DNA of 33,783 nt from contig CAMDKL010000058.1 in NCBI GenBank assembly GCA_945900945.1, positions 1 through 33,783 on the forward strand, written 5' to 3'. The position numbers were made by a program, and so were the translations under genes. The notes beneath the pieces are model-generated. The model was not told where the DNA came from. It saw only the letters and a program-made list of their open reading frames with translations, and ran no database searches. The DNA comes from Pirellula staleyi DSM 6068 (GTDB taxonomy: Bacteria; Planctomycetota; Planctomycetia; Pirellulales; Pirellulaceae). Below are positions 32,488 through 33,783 of this stretch, one piece after another. Position 1 is the stretch's first letter, and every line of letters starts with the position of its first letter.

Positions 32488-33284
32488 GGTTGTATCGCAG
32501 CCATTAGACTTGTTACGAGTTGATCGATCGATTGAAGAGCGATCACCTCCGATTTAGCCGCTTGTTCCATCAAACGAACGATGGCCGATCCAACGATCAA
32601 CCCGTCTGAAACGGGAGCCAGGAGCCTGACGTGTTCAGGTTTGGATATTCCAAATCCAATGCAAATTGGCAATGGTGTACGTTCTCGCAACCAAGAAACA
32701 CGATCCACTAAATCAGGCGGCAGTTCCGTTCGTTCGCCTGTTATTCCGGTGACGCTTACAAAATAAAGAAAACCGCTCGACAACTCTGCAATCTTCAATG
32801 CGCGTTCAGGTGGTGTCGTGGGTGTAACCAATTGAATCAAATTGAACTTCTTAGCTTTGCAGATCCGCGAAAGGGAGCCGCATTCCTCGACTAGCAAGTC
32901 AGGAACAATTGCGCCTGCGAAGCCAGCAGCCAACGCATCATCGACAAATCGTTCTGGCCCCTGTCGATGAATGATCGCATAGCTCACCATCGATACCAAT
33001 GGCATGGCGATGTTCGGTCTCTCCAAAGCGATCTGTTCAAATATATCATGAAGCTTGACATTGGTACCAAGTGCACGCGTGTAAGAGGCCTGAATGACCG
33101 GCCCGTCAGCAATAGGATCGCTATACGGAATCCCGATCTCAGCCATCGAACAGCCGAGTTGGTCTAATTTGCGAAGGACTTGACGAGTGAAAGCTAAATG
33201 AGGGTCGGCAGCCGTAATAAAGGGCATGAATGCTTTCTTGCGCTCGGCTTTTAGCCTAACAAACAGATCGTCGATTGCGGTCAT
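32484..33284 (-). CDS. trpA: Tryptophan synthase alpha subunit
   Basis: TrpA cleaves indole-3-glycerol phosphate to indole and glyceraldehyde 3-phosphate, passing indole to TrpB. The two catalytic acids, Glu49 in AEIGIPYSDP and Asp60 in IADGPVIQ, fall at their textbook positions when the ATG at 33284 is used. The phosphate-binding GFGISKPEHV and GSAIV segments are present. Length (266) matches the family. A longer frame from 33332 would disturb the numbering. It is convergent with the alpha/beta hydrolase, overlapping it by 4 bp at the stops. trpB and the other trp genes are not in the window, so it is either at the end of an operon extending beyond 33284 (unlikely, as no gene directly precedes) or a solitary trpA, as is common in planctomycetes. 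Confidence 0.97.
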   Translation of the reverse strand: MTAIDDLFVRLKAERKKAFMPFITAADPHLAFTRQVLRKLDQLGCSMAEIGIPYSDPIADGPVIQASYTRALGTNVKLHDIFEQIALERPNIAMPLVSMVSYAIIHRQGPERFVDDALAAGFAGAIVPDLLVEECGSLSRICKAKKFNLIQLVTPTTPPERALKIAELSSGFLYFVSVTGITGERTELPPDLVDRVSWLRERTPLPICIGFGISKPEHVRLLAPVSDGLIVGSAIVRLMEQAAKSEVIALQSIDQLVTSLMAAIQP

Positions 33285-33529
33285 TTGGTATTCCGAAGTC
33301 CAGTGTGTTTTTAAGCCGCGTTCGCTAGCCACAAATACGAAACCGATGGGGAGTTAGAACGCGACTCAGATGGTAACGATTCGGAAGGAAAAAAACAGCA
33401 CTGTGATTCGCGATCTCTCGAAACCGCCAAATGCCAACAAAATGTTTCGGCGGAGATACGTCAAGTAAGGACCTGTACCTAAGTAAACTGGCATAACCAT
33501 CACCCGTCGACACAGCCGGAGAAACGAAC

Positions 33530-33640
33530 ATGGATTTACAGGATTTACAGGATTTACAGGATGATCGTCGATCCGACTACCCGTTTGGAGAAATCACTGA
33601 GAAGATCATCGGTTGTGCATTCGACGTCATCAGGCTGTAA
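33530..33640 (+). pseudogene. GxxExxY-family protein, 36-residue N-terminal fragment
   Basis: ATG at 33530 opens MDLQDLQDLQDDRRSDYPFG, then EITEKIIGCAFDVIRL and a stop. This is the N-terminus of a GxxExxY protein, cut at the same residues (VIRL) as the pseudogene at 20590-20810. The first codons are three 9-bp tandem units (GGATTTACA, 33532-33558). The 5' flank CCGGAGAAACGAACATGGAT is shared with the other copy. After the stop comes the 36-bp dispersed repeat. 33285-33529, between trpA and this fragment, shows no gene. Confidence 0.85.
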
Positions 33641-33676
33641 GGCAACCGGCCAATAAAAACGTACCAACGAACCCAC
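33641..33676. repeat. 36-bp repeat, inverted partner at 184-219
   Basis: One mismatch in 36 to the complement of 184-219. It directly follows the stop of the truncated GxxExxY fragment and precedes the palindrome at 33678-33781. Confidence 0.85.
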
Positions 33677-33677
33677 T

Positions 33678-33781
33678 TCTGGGTGGGACAGTTGGTTCAC
33701 GCGGAAGTTCCTTGATGACTGCCACGCCTAAAGGTGATTTGACGCTTATTTATCTCGCGTGAATCGACTGTCCTACCCAGA
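33678..33781. repeat. Palindromic element near the window end
   Basis: The left arm TCTGGGTGGGACAGTTGGTT then CACGCG and the complement of the right arm TCTGGGTAGGACAGTCGATT then CACGCGA pair over about 26 bases with three mismatches. The interior of about 50 bp has no clear coding sense. It is a further family of small inverted-repeat elements, and sits next to the 36-bp repeat and a truncated gene. Confidence 0.82.
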
Positions 33782-33783
33782 TT

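Noticed and set aside
33532-33558. Three direct 9-bp units that could suggest a CRISPR or tandem-repeat locus
   Set aside because: There are no spacers; the units encode the leader of a GxxExxY fragment.
1-33783. tRNA, rRNA, CRISPR array, prophage or toxin-antitoxin genes
   Set aside because: I looked for tRNA T-loops, repeat-spacer arrays and recognisable phage or toxin proteins and saw none; a covariance-model scan would be needed to exclude tRNAs or small RNAs fully.

Overview
The window looks like a piece of a planctomycete chromosome, most likely a Pirellula/Rhodopirellula-type member of the Pirellulales. The signs are an 'LEPRHLMA' N-terminal motif protein, a DUF1559 pseudopilin-like protein, a sulfatase, GxxExxY-family remnants, an Uma2 protein, long secreted proteins with no obvious relatives outside the group, few Shine-Dalgarno sequences and many short palindromic repeats between genes. 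This assignment is inferred from gene content, not from a marker gene.

Layout: (1) 1-4719, mostly minus strand: a truncated LEPR-motif protein, a class C beta-lactamase-like serine hydrolase overlapping tgt (tRNA-guanine transglycosylase), and a CurA-type NADPH oxidoreductase. (2) 4994-10557, all plus strand: a sialic-acid cluster of alpha/beta esterase, nanA (lyase), nanM-like epimerase, and two BNR sialidases. Together these could release, epimerise and cleave N-acetylneuraminate. (3) 10616-12931: kup potassium transporter. (4) 12932-14049: a gene-poor repeat cluster. (5) 14050-15347: DUF1559 protein plus a 60-residue lipoprotein, closed by a terminator. (6) 15462-20407, minus strand: astB and astD (arginine succinyltransferase pathway) two bases apart, behind a molybdopterin oxidoreductase. 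(7) 21014-26357, plus strand: an EF-G paralogue translationally coupled to tmk, a gamma-glutamylcyclotransferase-like gene and a secreted TPR protein. (8) 26461-28615, minus strand: slyX and a large secreted hypothetical protein. (9) 28829-32487, plus strand: a NUDIX protein, a sulfatase, Uma2 and an alpha/beta hydrolase, facing trpA (32484-33284).

The most striking feature is not a gene. Five short palindromic elements (at about 1.1, 4.9, 13.1, 18.3 and 26.4 kb) share related terminal inverted repeats (CTTAG...CG...GAAA...TGTCG) around different internal hairpins. Three of them begin exactly at, or supply, the stop codon of the neighbouring gene. Two copies are identical over 98 bp in opposite orientation and bracket an 8 kb segment. 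Other palindromic repeats (13.6, 23.7, 33.7 kb), a 36-bp inverted repeat near the two ends of the window, and decayed GxxExxY gene remnants add to the repeat load. No transposase is present in the window.
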